DNA from: Burkholderia cenocepacia
Lineage (GTDB): Bacteria > Pseudomonadota > Gammaproteobacteria > Burkholderiales > Burkholderiaceae
Direction of reading: 5' to 3'
Assembly (NCBI RefSeq): GCF_014211915.1
Contig: NZ_CP060040.1
Location: 1,116,001 to 1,180,000, forward strand
Length of the DNA stretch: 64,000 bases
Positions 35,903-45,287 of this stretch are shown here, piece by piece. Under the pieces are notes generated by a model. The model did no database searches and was not told the origin of the DNA. It saw only the letters and a list, made by a program, of their open reading frames with translations. Numbering within the stretch: the stretch's first letter is position 1; the number at the start of each line of letters is the position of its first letter. The position numbers were made by a program, and so were the translations under genes.

Positions 35903-36058
35903 ATGAAGCTGCTTTCGTTGCTCGCCCGTTCCGCCCGTCTCGCGCTCGTCGCGATTGCCGCCGGCGTCATGTTGTCCGCCTGTGCCGCCGCGCAGCCCGA
36001 TGGCCCCGGCGATTGTGTCGGCCCGCCCGACTTCTGCGTGCCGTTCTTCGGCTCGTAA
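35903..36058 (+). CDS. Small lipoprotein, 51 residues
   Basis: Begins MKLLSLLARSARLALVAIAAGVMLSAC with a clean lipobox, leaving a mature peptide of about 25 residues with two more cysteines (GDCVGPPDFCVPFFGS). The ribosome site is weak, but the lipoprotein signal and an adjacent downstream hairpin support a real gene. It is probably transcribed with the DUF4148 gene 81 bp upstream. Confidence 0.5.
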   Translation: MKLLSLLARSARLALVAIAAGVMLSACAAAQPDGPGDCVGPPDFCVPFFGS

Positions 36059-36061
36059 ACG

Positions 36062-36100
36062 CATGACGGGCGCGCTGCCATCGGCAGTGCGCCCGTCATG
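36062..36100. terminator. Long hairpin after the small lipoprotein gene
   Basis: CATGACGGGCGC at 36062-36073 pairs with GCGCCCGTCATG at 36089-36100, and the inner bases continue the stem to about 18 bp with one G-T pair and an ATC loop. No T-run follows on either strand. It lies between convergent genes and may end transcription from both. Confidence 0.55.
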
Positions 36101-36126
36101 TTCGTTGCGCGGCCGAAACCGCGCGT

Positions 36127-36810
36127 TCATGCGTCCGGCAGCGTCACCTGGTAGCCATAGCGGCTCACCGTATCGATCCGGACGTCGGGCAGATGCCGCG
36201 CGAGCTTGCGGCGTAGCCGCGACACCACGAGATTGACGCTCGACGGATCGACATCCTCCTTGTCCTGCCAGACATACCGGATCAATTGGTCGCGCGGCAC
36301 CGGCGCGTTCGGATGGCGCATCAGGCATTCGAGCAACAGGAATTCCCGGCGCGTCACGGCGAGACGCAGCTTGCCGTCCGCGAGTTCGCGCGCCAGGGTC
36401 TCGACCGCGGACACACCCGCGATCGAACGGCCCGCCTCGCGCGGCCCGGCCAGCCGCTGCAACGCCTGCAGGCGTTCGTGCAGCTCGATGAACGAATACG
36501 GTGCGCAGAAACAGGCATCGGCGCCCGCGCGCAGCATTTGGATGCGTTCGCGCGCCGACGCGTCGCCGATCAGCACCACGAGCGCGGCGCCGCCGCCGTC
36601 GGCCACGAAACGCGGCAACATCGCGATCAGCGCGGCATCGCTGCCGGGCTCGAACGCGGTCGCGACGATCGCGTCGAAAGCCTCCTGCGACGCAAGGAAC
36701 AAGCCGTCGCGCAGATCATCGGCGCGCGGCACGCTGTGCCCGCTTTCCTGCAGCGCCTTGTGCAGCCACGACGCTTCCGGATGCGGCGAAGTCACGAGCA
36801 GGATGCGCAT
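36127..36810 (-). CDS. Atypical OmpR-family regulator with degenerate receiver
   Basis: 227 residues. The C-terminal winged helix looks intact (LAVTRREFLLLECLMRHPNAPVPRDQLIRYVW, VSRLRRKLARHLPDVRIDTVSRYGYQV). The N-terminus has a receiver-like fold, but the phosphorylation residues are gone: the acidic pair after strand 1 reads SP (8-9), the phosphoacceptor position in FDAIVAT is Thr51, and the lysine before Pro in strand 5 is Ala103. It should therefore not be phosphorylated in the usual way. It starts 58 bp after the kinase gene and probably forms an operon with it. ATG 36810 is preferred over a TTG six bases upstream. Confidence 0.75.
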   Translation of the reverse strand: MRILLVTSPHPEASWLHKALQESGHSVPRADDLRDGLFLASQEAFDAIVATAFEPGSDAALIAMLPRFVADGGGAALVVLIGDASARERIQMLRAGADACFCAPYSFIELHERLQALQRLAGPREAGRSIAGVSAVETLARELADGKLRLAVTRREFLLLECLMRHPNAPVPRDQLIRYVWQDKEDVDPSSVNLVVSRLRRKLARHLPDVRIDTVSRYGYQVTLPDA

Positions 36811-36868
36811 CGTCAACCGGCCTCGCGGCCGACATACGCCGACACGCGCAGCGTCGTCCGGCCGACCA

Positions 36869-38287
36869 TCATCCCAGCGACCTCGGCCAGCATTCGATCG
36901 TCACGCGCGTGCCGGGCTCGGCATGGCCGATCCGCAGCGTGAAATCGTGCACGTTGACGACCGTCGATACGATGCTCAGGCCGAGTCCGGCACCCGCGAG
37001 ATGCCCGGTACGGCGGCTGCGGTACCGGGACCGCAGCACCGCCTCGCGCTCGTCGGCTGCGATGCCCGGGCCGTTGTCGATCACGTCGATGCGCGGGCCG
37101 GACGGCGTGTCATGCAGTTCCAGGCGCACCGTATCGCCCGATGTCGTGTACTTGAGCGCATTATCGAGCAGGTTGCTCAGCGCCTCGAACAAGAGTGCGC
37201 GATCGCCGTGAATCCGCGCCACCGGCTCGACGGACTGCACGAAGTGGATCGCGCGGCTGTCCGCGAGCGGTTCGAACAACTGCCCGACGTCGATGACCAG
37301 ATCCTCCAGCGACAGCTCCGCAAATCCGCCGCGCCGCTGCAAGGACCCGATTTCGGCGATACGCAGCATCGCCCGGAAACGATCGAGCAACACGTCGGTC
37401 TCGTGGCGTGCCCGCGAGACGAGACGCTCCAGCACCGCATCGTCGAGACGCTCCGCCCGCTGTGCCGCCTGCGCGAGCAGCGTGTGCACATGGGCGAGCG
37501 GTGTCCGCAAGTCATGCGCGATGCCGTCGCAGACCCCCTTTACCTCGTTCATCAGCCGCTCGATCTCCTCGAGCATATGGTTGACGAGATGGGACAGCAG
37601 ATCGATCTCGTCGTGGCCGCCGACCGGCAACCGCTGGCCGAGGTCGCCCTGCGCAATACCCTGCGTGATGCGCCGGATTTCCTTCAGACGCCGCATTTGC
37701 CGCACGCTGAGCATCAGGCCGCCCACGACGCCCGTGCCAAGACAGAGCAGCCCGCCGCCCACCAACGCCTGGATGATCGCCGCGCGGATGCGCAGGATGT
37801 GCGTGAGGTCTCGCCCCAGCACCAGCACGTCGCCGTTCGCACGCCGCTCCGCCATCGTGCGGACGACCGGCGGTACCTGGTCTCCCGCGATCGGCATCGT
37901 GTGATCGAGCGTCACGCCGCTGCGGTTCGGCTGCAGGCCGGCGGGCAACGCCAGCACATCGCCGGCGATATGCGTGCCGTCCGCGGTAAAGAGCCCGTAG
38001 TAGTTGGTATGCATCCGCTCGTGCTCGATCCGGTGCAGGATCGCGGCGGCAAGCTGGCCGTCCTGGATCGAATCGAAGTAGATCATCTGCCAATCGATCA
38101 CCGTGTCGGTTTCCCGCTCCATGTCGTGCGTGATCACCGATGCGATGAAACCGAGCAGCAGCATCACCGACACGGAGAACGTCACGGCATAGACCGACAC
38201 CAGCCGAAACGTACTCGAGTACCAGCGTCGCGCGGGTGCCGGCGGGACGTGATGCGCGGCCGACGCCGCGGTAGCCGGCTCAGCCAA
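36869..38287 (-). CDS. Sensor histidine kinase (HAMP, HisKA, HATPase)
   Basis: 472 residues. Membrane helix at about 30-52, periplasmic region of about 115 residues, second helix at 173-196, HAMP domain (RRITQGIAQGDLGQRLPVGGHDEIDLL), H-box GIAHDLRTPL with His258, N-box NLLDNALKY, and G-boxes DNGPGI and GAGLGLS. Its start overlaps the response regulator gene by 8 bp, so the two are translationally coupled. The stimulus is unknown. Confidence 0.9.
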   Translation of the reverse strand: MAEPATAASAAHHVPPAPARRWYSSTFRLVSVYAVTFSVSVMLLLGFIASVITHDMERETDTVIDWQMIYFDSIQDGQLAAAILHRIEHERMHTNYYGLFTADGTHIAGDVLALPAGLQPNRSGVTLDHTMPIAGDQVPPVVRTMAERRANGDVLVLGRDLTHILRIRAAIIQALVGGGLLCLGTGVVGGLMLSVRQMRRLKEIRRITQGIAQGDLGQRLPVGGHDEIDLLSHLVNHMLEEIERLMNEVKGVCDGIAHDLRTPLAHVHTLLAQAAQRAERLDDAVLERLVSRARHETDVLLDRFRAMLRIAEIGSLQRRGGFAELSLEDLVIDVGQLFEPLADSRAIHFVQSVEPVARIHGDRALLFEALSNLLDNALKYTTSGDTVRLELHDTPSGPRIDVIDNGPGIAADEREAVLRSRYRSRRTGHLAGAGLGLSIVSTVVNVHDFTLRIGHAEPGTRVTIECWPRSLG

Positions 38288-39026
38288 GACGATACCCCGC
38301 GCCGCGTACGGTCTGGATCATCTGCTTCGCATCGGATGGATCGATCTTCCTGCGCAACCGGCCCATGTGCACTTCGATCAGGTTCGTGCCGGGATCGAAG
38401 TGATAGCCCCATACGGCCTCGAACAGCATCGTCCGCGTAATGGTTTGCCCGGCATTGCGCATCATGTATTCGAGCACGCGGTACTCGGTTGGCAACAACA
38501 CGATTTCCTCGCCGTCGCGAAACGCCTTGCGCGAGATCAGGTCGAGCTTGAGGGGGCCGACGACCAGCGTCGTGTCGAACGTGGCCGGCGCGGCCTGGCT
38601 CCGGCGCAGCAGCACCTCCAGGCGCGCGGCCATTTCCTCGGGATCGAACGGCTTGGTCAGGTAGTCGTCGCCCCCCGCACGCAGCCCGCGGACCCGTTCG
38701 TCGACGTCGCCGAGCGCGCTCAGCATCAGCACGGGAGTGCGCACGCCGACGCTGCGCATCGTGGTCAGGATCGTGAGGCCGTCGACCACCGGCAGCATCC
38801 GGTCGAGCGTGATCACGTCGAATTCGTTGCCGAGCGCGCGGGCCATGCCATCGCGCCCGTTCGCCACCCATTCGACCGTAAAGCCGCGCCCCTCCAGCTC
38901 CGTGACTATTTCGTTCGCGGTGATTTCGTCGTCTTCGATCGTGAGGACGTGCGCGACGGCCGTGCCGTCCACGGCCGGCTTGTCAGGCGAGGCCGGCTCG
39001 TTGACCGGGGAAGCGGATGATGCCAT
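38280..39026 (-). CDS. OmpR-family response regulator, partner of the adjacent kinase
   Basis: 248 residues. An extra N-terminal stretch of about 23 residues precedes the receiver; acidic residues EDD at 31-33, phosphoacceptor Asp75, Lys in YLTKP, then a winged-helix domain (LPTEYRVLEYMMRNAGQTITRTMLFEAVWG). It is first in the regulator-kinase-atypical regulator operon and a close paralogue of the regulator at 27222-27896. A weak copy of the shared element lies 110 bp upstream, which would allow autoregulation. Confidence 0.9.
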   Translation of the reverse strand: MASSASPVNEPASPDKPAVDGTAVAHVLTIEDDEITANEIVTELEGRGFTVEWVANGRDGMARALGNEFDVITLDRMLPVVDGLTILTTMRSVGVRTPVLMLSALGDVDERVRGLRAGGDDYLTKPFDPEEMAARLEVLLRRSQAAPATFDTTLVVGPLKLDLISRKAFRDGEEIVLLPTEYRVLEYMMRNAGQTITRTMLFEAVWGYHFDPGTNLIEVHMGRLRRKIDPSDAKQMIQTVRGAGYRLG

Positions 39027-39135
39027 GTACGATTCTCGTCTTCATCGAAGGGACGTGCGCGCTTCGATACCCGACGGCCGAACGCGCTCGTGCAGAGCTT
39101 ATGCGTGCACGCGTAAAAGATGCGCGTCGGCTTCG

Positions 39136-39151
39136 TGAAGAAAGTTTCATA
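39136..39151. promoter_or_regulatory. Weak copy of the shared element upstream of the RR/kinase operon
   Basis: TGAAGAAAGTTTCATA keeps the right half-site GTTTCAT and the outer TGAA of TRAAACNTGYTTCATC, with mismatches in the centre (11 of 15 defined positions). It is 110 bp upstream of the response regulator start, a spacing like that of the other copies. Confidence 0.3.
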
Positions 39152-39318
39152 TCCGGCAACATAACGTCCAGGTCTGCTTCGATCCTGGCTTATTTGCCAT
39201 TGCAACGGAGGCTGAAAACGACCCGGCATGCTTGCCTTTGCGACACGATTTCGTACCACGGCTCGCGACGCACGCGAGCCGCCGCGACCGGCTGCGAATG
39301 GTGCGCGGCAACGCGCGA

Positions 39319-39528
39319 TCAGCGTTGGTGCGATCGTGTGCCGGCCGCGTCCGCACGATGCGATTCGAGATCACGTGCAGCATCGATCGCACGATCCCGC
39401 TGTTCGGCTTTCGCGTTCGCGAGCGTCACATCGGCGATCGCGAGCCCGGTTCCCTGCACCTTCGCGAACGCCGGCAGCGACGCACCCATCAGCGCGACCA
39501 GCCCAGCCATGATGACTTTTGATTTCAT
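39319..39528 (-). CDS. Small secreted protein of unknown function
   Basis: 69 residues with a signal peptide (MKSKVIMAGLVALMGASLPAFA) and a short charged mature part (KVQGTGLAIADVTLANAKAEQRDRAIDAARDLESHRAD). A G-rich AAGG-containing site precedes the ATG. No family recognised. Confidence 0.5.
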   Translation of the reverse strand: MKSKVIMAGLVALMGASLPAFAKVQGTGLAIADVTLANAKAEQRDRAIDAARDLESHRADAAGTRSHQR

Positions 39529-39685
39529 TGCCTTACCCCCGTGTCCACCGCGCGGCGCGCGGCATCGATCGATCCATCGCTCGACGATACGCCGCCGCGC
39601 CTAACCATCCGGAAGCACGCGCATGAACGATTCTTTAACCTTCAATGCCTGCGGCAACCGGTACATGATCCGAACCGTGCTTGCC

Positions 39686-39701
39686 TAAAACATGTTTCAT
39701 C
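39686..39701 (+). promoter_or_regulatory. Shared 16-bp element upstream of DUF4148 gene
   Basis: TAAAACATGTTTCATC, 104 bp before the DUF4148 start at 39806, differing by one base from the copy before the RND operon. The rest of 39529-39805 shows no gene. Confidence 0.5.
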
Positions 39702-39805
39702 ATCGCGCTGTCGTTTAGCTAGTCCGCCGTGCCTAATCTTCGCCTCGCGGCCGACGCAGACATCCTGCCGTACGGCCTCTACTCAACGCTATCCAGGAGC
39801 CGAAG

Positions 39806-40111
39806 ATGAATCATCCCGTCCGTTATCTCGTGTGCGCCGCCATGCTCGCATTGAGCGTCTCCGCGCATGCCGGGACGAAGCTCACGTCCGCGCAATGTCA
39901 TGACTATCCGTTCGTGCATGCGAACGGCCCGGTCTCCCACCGGCAGCTCGTCAACGAACTGAACGAACTGGAATCCGTCGGCTACAACCCGTCGTCTGGA
40001 GACGAGAGCAGCTATCCCGACGATATCGATTCGGCACAGGCGCGCCTGATGCAGAAGTACCAGCACGATTGTGCCGGGGCGGCCAATACCGTCGCGTCGA
40101 GCGGAAACTGA
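39806..40111 (+). CDS. DUF4148-family small secreted protein
   Basis: 101 residues. Signal peptide MNHPVRYLVCAAMLALSVSAHA, then VSHRQLVNELNELESVGYNPSSGDESSYPDDI, the DUF4148 pattern, with two cysteines (AQCHDYP and HDCAG) that could pair. An AGGAG site precedes the ATG. Function unknown. A terminator follows, so it is a single-gene unit. Confidence 0.75.
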   Translation: MNHPVRYLVCAAMLALSVSAHAGTKLTSAQCHDYPFVHANGPVSHRQLVNELNELESVGYNPSSGDESSYPDDIDSAQARLMQKYQHDCAGAANTVASSGN

Positions 40112-40139
40112 ACGCTCCCTGCAACCGTTCTCCGAGTTT

Positions 40140-40173
40140 GCGCGCGAGCCCTCGTGGCCGCGCGCGTTTTTTT
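40140..40173 (+). terminator. Rho-independent terminator after DUF4148 gene
   Basis: GCGCGCG (40140-40146) pairs with CGCGCGC (40159-40165), extended inside by GCC/GGC across a one-base bulge, then G and seven T. The remaining 40174-40488 holds the promoter region of the porin and no gene I can see. Confidence 0.8.
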
Positions 40174-40488
40174 GGGTTGCTCCGATGTTCCGTGCCGATA
40201 TGTCGGCGCTTCACGCGAATAAATCCTGATGTCAATCGGCGAAAGATAGAAAACAACACATCGCAAGGCGTTCGATCGTCATGCGACTCCAGGGCACCGC
40301 ACTTTTCCGTGCAGCATCCGTCGGCGCATGACACTTTCAAATACTGAAAAATAGTCTTTCCATGCACGTTGCGGCGACCGCTTTTCCTCTGCCTACACTG
40401 CCTCGTCCGCCGAGATCGCATTCCGGGACGACATCGAAGTCGGCGCCATCCAGCGCCGACTGCCCCACCCCACCGTCAGAGGAACTAA

Positions 40489-41658
40489 ATGAAACGTCGA
40501 TCGAAGAAACTGCCCTGGTACGTATTCGCGCCGGCACTCCTGCTCGCAGGCACGGCGCACGCCCAGCAGAGCATCACGCTATACGGGCTGATAGACGAAG
40601 GCCTCAACTTCACGAGCAATGCAGGCGGTCATCGCGCCTGGCAGATGTCGAGCGGAGACACATTCGGCAGCCGATGGGGCTTGAAAGGCAGTGAAGACCT
40701 TGGCGGCGGCGACAAGGCCATCTTCCAGCTCGAAAACGGCTTCAACGTGAACAGCGGCAAGCTCGGTCAGGATTCGAGCATGTTCGGCCGTCAAGCGTTC
40801 GTGGGCCTGTCGTCGTCACGATATGGCACGCTCACGCTCGGACGCCAGTACGATACCAGCGTCGACGCGCTCGGCTTCGGCGGCATCACGGCGGCCGGCA
40901 ACTGGGCCGGCGACATCGCGACCCACCCGTTCGACAACGACAATACGGACTGGGATTTCCGCGTCAACAATGCCGTCAAGTATGTGACCCCGACATACCG
41001 CGGACTCACCGCGGAAGCGATGTACGGCTTCAGCAACCAGCCCGGCGGATTCTCGAACAATCGCGTCTGGGGCGCCACGCTGAACTACCAGAGCGGCAAC
41101 CTGACTGCGGCGGCGTCCTACCTGAAGCTCAACAATCCCGGGCTCGCGGCGGGTGGCGCGGTCAACAGTGGCGATCTCTTCAACGGCTCGTCGCAGCAGG
41201 ACATCGGCGTAGCGGCTTCCTACCAGTTCACCCACGTACTCGTCGGCGCCGCGTGGTCCCATGTCGATGTCTACAACCCCGCCGGCAATGCGTGGATCGA
41301 CAATACCGCCCTGCAAAACGGCGCGACGTGGAATGCGTGGAAATTCGACAACTTCGAACTCAATGCTCAGTACTACTTTACTCACGCCCTCTGGCTGGGA
41401 GCGTCCTACACGTTCACCATGGCGCATCTGTACACGTCCGACACGAAATATGTCCCCAAGTGGCACCAGATCGGCATGATGCTCGACTATGACCTGAGCA
41501 AGCGCACTTCGCTGTATCTGCAAGGCGCGTGGCAGCATGTCGTCAGCGCCCGTACCGGGACGAGCTTTGACGAAGCCCAGATCGTGGACGCGTCGGCTGG
41601 CGCGTCGTCAGGGCCGAACCAGATGGTCTATCGCATGGGCATGGTGCATCGCTTCTAA
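40489..41658 (+). CDS. OmpC-type trimeric porin
   Basis: 389 residues. Signal peptide ending in AHA after LLLAGT, then QQSITLYGLIDEGLNFTSNAGGHR; SRWGLKGSEDLGGGDKAIFQLENGF; GRQAFVGLSSSRYGTLTLGRQYD; C-terminal HRF. It resembles the porin at 62561-63709 more than the two others in the window (both share the TSNA.GH start and the SSGPNQ.V.R end). GAGG precedes the ATG. Confidence 0.9.
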   Translation: MKRRSKKLPWYVFAPALLLAGTAHAQQSITLYGLIDEGLNFTSNAGGHRAWQMSSGDTFGSRWGLKGSEDLGGGDKAIFQLENGFNVNSGKLGQDSSMFGRQAFVGLSSSRYGTLTLGRQYDTSVDALGFGGITAAGNWAGDIATHPFDNDNTDWDFRVNNAVKYVTPTYRGLTAEAMYGFSNQPGGFSNNRVWGATLNYQSGNLTAAASYLKLNNPGLAAGGAVNSGDLFNGSSQQDIGVAASYQFTHVLVGAAWSHVDVYNPAGNAWIDNTALQNGATWNAWKFDNFELNAQYYFTHALWLGASYTFTMAHLYTSDTKYVPKWHQIGMMLDYDLSKRTSLYLQGAWQHVVSARTGTSFDEAQIVDASAGASSGPNQMVYRMGMVHRF

Positions 41659-41668
41659 CCCGTCGGAG

Positions 41669-41708
41669 GCCCGCACCGGAACCCGCTCGGCGCGGCTTCG
41701 GTGCGGGC
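41669..41708 (+). terminator. Hairpin after porin gene
   Basis: GCCCGCACCG-G-AA at 41669-41681 pairs with TTCGGTGCGGGC at 41697-41708 with one bulged base. It is 10 bp after the porin stop and has no T-run. Confidence 0.45.
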
Positions 41709-41779
41709 GCCGGTGAGTCGATCGAAATCGATGCGAATCCCCTTCATGAATTCGCCCGATTACACCCGGGCGCACGCAC

Positions 41780-42889
<1,110 letters not shown>

Positions 42890-43225
42890 TTAGTGGCTGA
42901 TCATCCACGGCCGTCCCGCCGGCCGCTTGAGGCCGTCCGACGCCGTGCCTGCAAGCTTCGCCGCGCCGCCCGAGCAGCAACTGCAACCCGCGCGATGGCG
43001 CAGTGGCGGCCCGTCGCCGGACTGGCGCGGCGCGTGCGCGGCACGTTCGTTGGTCGCATGTGCGGCGCGGCGTGCGCCTCCCATCAGCGCCAGTGATGGC
43101 GCGCTGACGACGCGCGCGCCTTCGGCGCCGCAGTCGGGACAGCGGCTCGGTTTGTCGCGATCCGCGATGCGGCGCATGACGGAGAACGGCCCGCAGCTTG
43201 CGCATTCGAAGTCGTAGATTGGCAT
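42890..43225 (-). CDS. fmdB: FmdB-family zinc-ribbon protein
   Basis: 111 residues. N-terminal zinc ribbon MPIYDFECASCGPFSVMRRIADRDKPSRCPDC with two CxxC knuckles, followed by a His/Cys-rich tail (HRAGCSCCSGG). FmdB proteins accompany formamidase genes in Methylophilus and other bacteria and are thought to be regulatory; the biochemistry is unsettled. It lies between fmdA and amiE in the same operon. Confidence 0.83.
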   Translation of the reverse strand: MPIYDFECASCGPFSVMRRIADRDKPSRCPDCGAEGARVVSAPSLALMGGARRAAHATNERAAHAPRQSGDGPPLRHRAGCSCCSGGAAKLAGTASDGLKRPAGRPWMISH

Positions 43226-43262
43226 GACGGTCTCCTGTTCCTGCGTGATTTCAGTGCGTCGC

Positions 43263-44501
43263 TCACGCCTTCGCGAGATCCGGCGAACACGGCAGATCCA
43301 CCCCGCCCTGGATGTACCGGATCGGGCCGTCGGCATTCGGGCGAATGTCGAAGTCGAAGATCTGCGTGGGCAGCCACAAGGTCGCGCATGCGTTCGGAAT
43401 GTCCACCACGCCGCTGATATGCCCCTGCACCGGCGCGCAGCCCAGCAGCGAATACGCTTGCGCGCCCGAATAACCGAATTTCTTCAGATACTCGATGGCG
43501 TTCAGACACGCCTGGCGATACGCGGTGGTGACGTCGAGATAATGCTGGCCGCCCTGCTCGTCGACGGAAATGCCCTCGAAAATGAGGTAGTCGTTATAGG
43601 TCGGCGTGATCGGGCTGGGCTGAAAGACGGGGTTGCGGATACCGTATTTCGCCATGCCACCCTTGATGAGGTTCACGCGCATATGCACCCAGCCGGCCAT
43701 TTCGATCGCGCCGCAGAACGTGATCTCGCCGTCGCCCTGGCTGAAGTGCAGGTCGCCGACCGACAGGCCCGCGCCATCCACGTACACCGGGAAAAACACC
43801 TTCGAGCCGCGCGACAGATCCTTGATGTCGCAATTGCCGCCATGCTCGCGCGGCGGCACCGTGCGCGCGCCTTGCGCGGCGGCCTGGTCGCGCGCGTCGC
43901 CCGCGAGCTTGCCCATGTGCGCGGTGGCCGCGAACGGCGGATTCGCGAGCGGCGGCACGCGCTCGGGCGCGGTGGCGATCAGGCCGGTTTCGCGCGCGTT
44001 CCAGGTTTCCAGCAGAGTCGGATCGGGCAGGCAGCCGATCAGGCCGGGGTGAATCAGGCCCGCGAAATTCACGCCCGGAATATGGCGCGAGCTCGTGTAG
44101 ACACCATGAAAATCCCAGATCGATTTCTGCGCGCTGGGGAAATGATCGGTGAGAAAGCCGCCGCCGTTCGTCTTCGAAAAGAAGCCGTTGAAGCCCCATT
44201 GGCTGTCGGCCTTCGCGCCGATGTCGAGCAGGTCGACCACCAGCAGGTCGCCGGGCTCCGCGCCGTGCACGCCCACCGGGCCGGACAGGAAGTGCACGAT
44301 CGACAGGTCGATGTCGCGCACGTCGTCGGCGCTGTCGTCGTTCTTGATGAAGCCGCCGGTCCAGTCGTAGGTTTCGAGGATGAAATCGTCGCCGGGCTTG
44401 ACCCAGCAGGCCATCGGAATGTCGGGGTGCCAGCGATTGTGCACCTGTTCGTTTTCGTAGGCCGACTGGTTCAGATCGACCTTGATGAGAGTCTCGGGCA
44501 T
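43263..44501 (-). CDS. fmdA: Formamidase (FmdA/AmdA family)
   Basis: 412 residues of the acetamidase/formamidase family, starting MPETLIKVDLNQSAYENEQVHNRWHPDIP and including GAEPGDLLVVDLLDIG and LHFSQGDGEITFCGAIEM. It hydrolyses formamide to formate and ammonia in the cytoplasm. It follows the five ABC transporter genes and precedes fmdB, as in amide-utilisation operons. Confidence 0.92.
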   Translation of the reverse strand: MPETLIKVDLNQSAYENEQVHNRWHPDIPMACWVKPGDDFILETYDWTGGFIKNDDSADDVRDIDLSIVHFLSGPVGVHGAEPGDLLVVDLLDIGAKADSQWGFNGFFSKTNGGGFLTDHFPSAQKSIWDFHGVYTSSRHIPGVNFAGLIHPGLIGCLPDPTLLETWNARETGLIATAPERVPPLANPPFAATAHMGKLAGDARDQAAAQGARTVPPREHGGNCDIKDLSRGSKVFFPVYVDGAGLSVGDLHFSQGDGEITFCGAIEMAGWVHMRVNLIKGGMAKYGIRNPVFQPSPITPTYNDYLIFEGISVDEQGGQHYLDVTTAYRQACLNAIEYLKKFGYSGAQAYSLLGCAPVQGHISGVVDIPNACATLWLPTQIFDFDIRPNADGPIRYIQGGVDLPCSPDLAKA

Positions 44502-44563
44502 GACGTTCGCTCCTTGGGTTCGCGGATTGACAGACGGCGCGGCGCGCGAACGCCGCGCCGCGC

Positions 44564-45253
44564 TCAGACGGACAGGTACTCGCGGATGCGGTCGGTGTCG
44601 CCCGCATCGCGCGTACTTTGGTGCACGAAGCGCCCACCCTCGATCACGAACAGGCGGTCGGCCACGTCGAGCGCGAAGCTCAGCACCTGCTCCGACACGA
44701 CGATGGCGATATTGCGGCTCGTGCGAATCTGGTTGAGCGCCTTGGCGATGTCCTTGATGACGGACGGCTGGATGCCTTCGGTCGGCTCGTCAAGCAGCAG
44801 CACTTTCGGGTCGGTCGCGAGCGCACGCGCGATCGCGAGTTGCTGTTGCTGGCCGCCCGACAGATTGCCGCCCTTGCGCTTTCTCATGTCGAACAGCACC
44901 GGAAACAACGCGTAGAGCTCGTCGGGCACGCGTTGGCTCGGTGCGTTTTCGAGGCCCGTCTGGATGTTTTCCTCGACGGTCAGCGACGCGAAAATCTGCC
45001 GTCCTTGCGGCACGTAGCCGATGCCCTTCGACACGCGGCGGTAGCTCTCGTCCTTCGAGACGTCGGCGCCGGCCACGCGCACCGTGCCGCGATTGGCGGG
45101 CAGCATGCCGATCAGCGCCTTGAACAGCGTCGTCTTGCCCATGCCGTTGCGGCCCATCACGGCCACGCTTTCGCCTTGCGCGACGGCAAAGTCGATGCCG
45201 TGCAGCACCTCGCTCTGGCCGTAGCTGACGACGAGATCGTCGACTTCCAGCAT
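44564..45253 (-). CDS. urtE: Urea/short-chain amide ABC transporter ATP-binding protein UrtE
   Basis: 229 residues of the LivF-type branch. Walker A GRNGMGKTTL, signature LSGGQQQQLAIARAL, Walker B LLLDEPTEGIQPSV. The GIQPSVI after Walker B is typical of UrtE. It works with UrtD on the UrtBC membrane pair. Confidence 0.9.
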   Translation of the reverse strand: MLEVDDLVVSYGQSEVLHGIDFAVAQGESVAVMGRNGMGKTTLFKALIGMLPANRGTVRVAGADVSKDESYRRVSKGIGYVPQGRQIFASLTVEENIQTGLENAPSQRVPDELYALFPVLFDMRKRKGGNLSGGQQQQLAIARALATDPKVLLLDEPTEGIQPSVIKDIAKALNQIRTSRNIAIVVSEQVLSFALDVADRLFVIEGGRFVHQSTRDAGDTDRIREYLSV

Positions 45254-45287
45254 GATGTGTTCTCCGTGTTGTCGTCCGGTGGCGGAC

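Noticed and set aside
36062..36100. Long hairpin as a riboswitch or small RNA
   Set aside because: It follows a stop codon between convergent genes, which is the position of a terminator; nothing else suggests an RNA gene.
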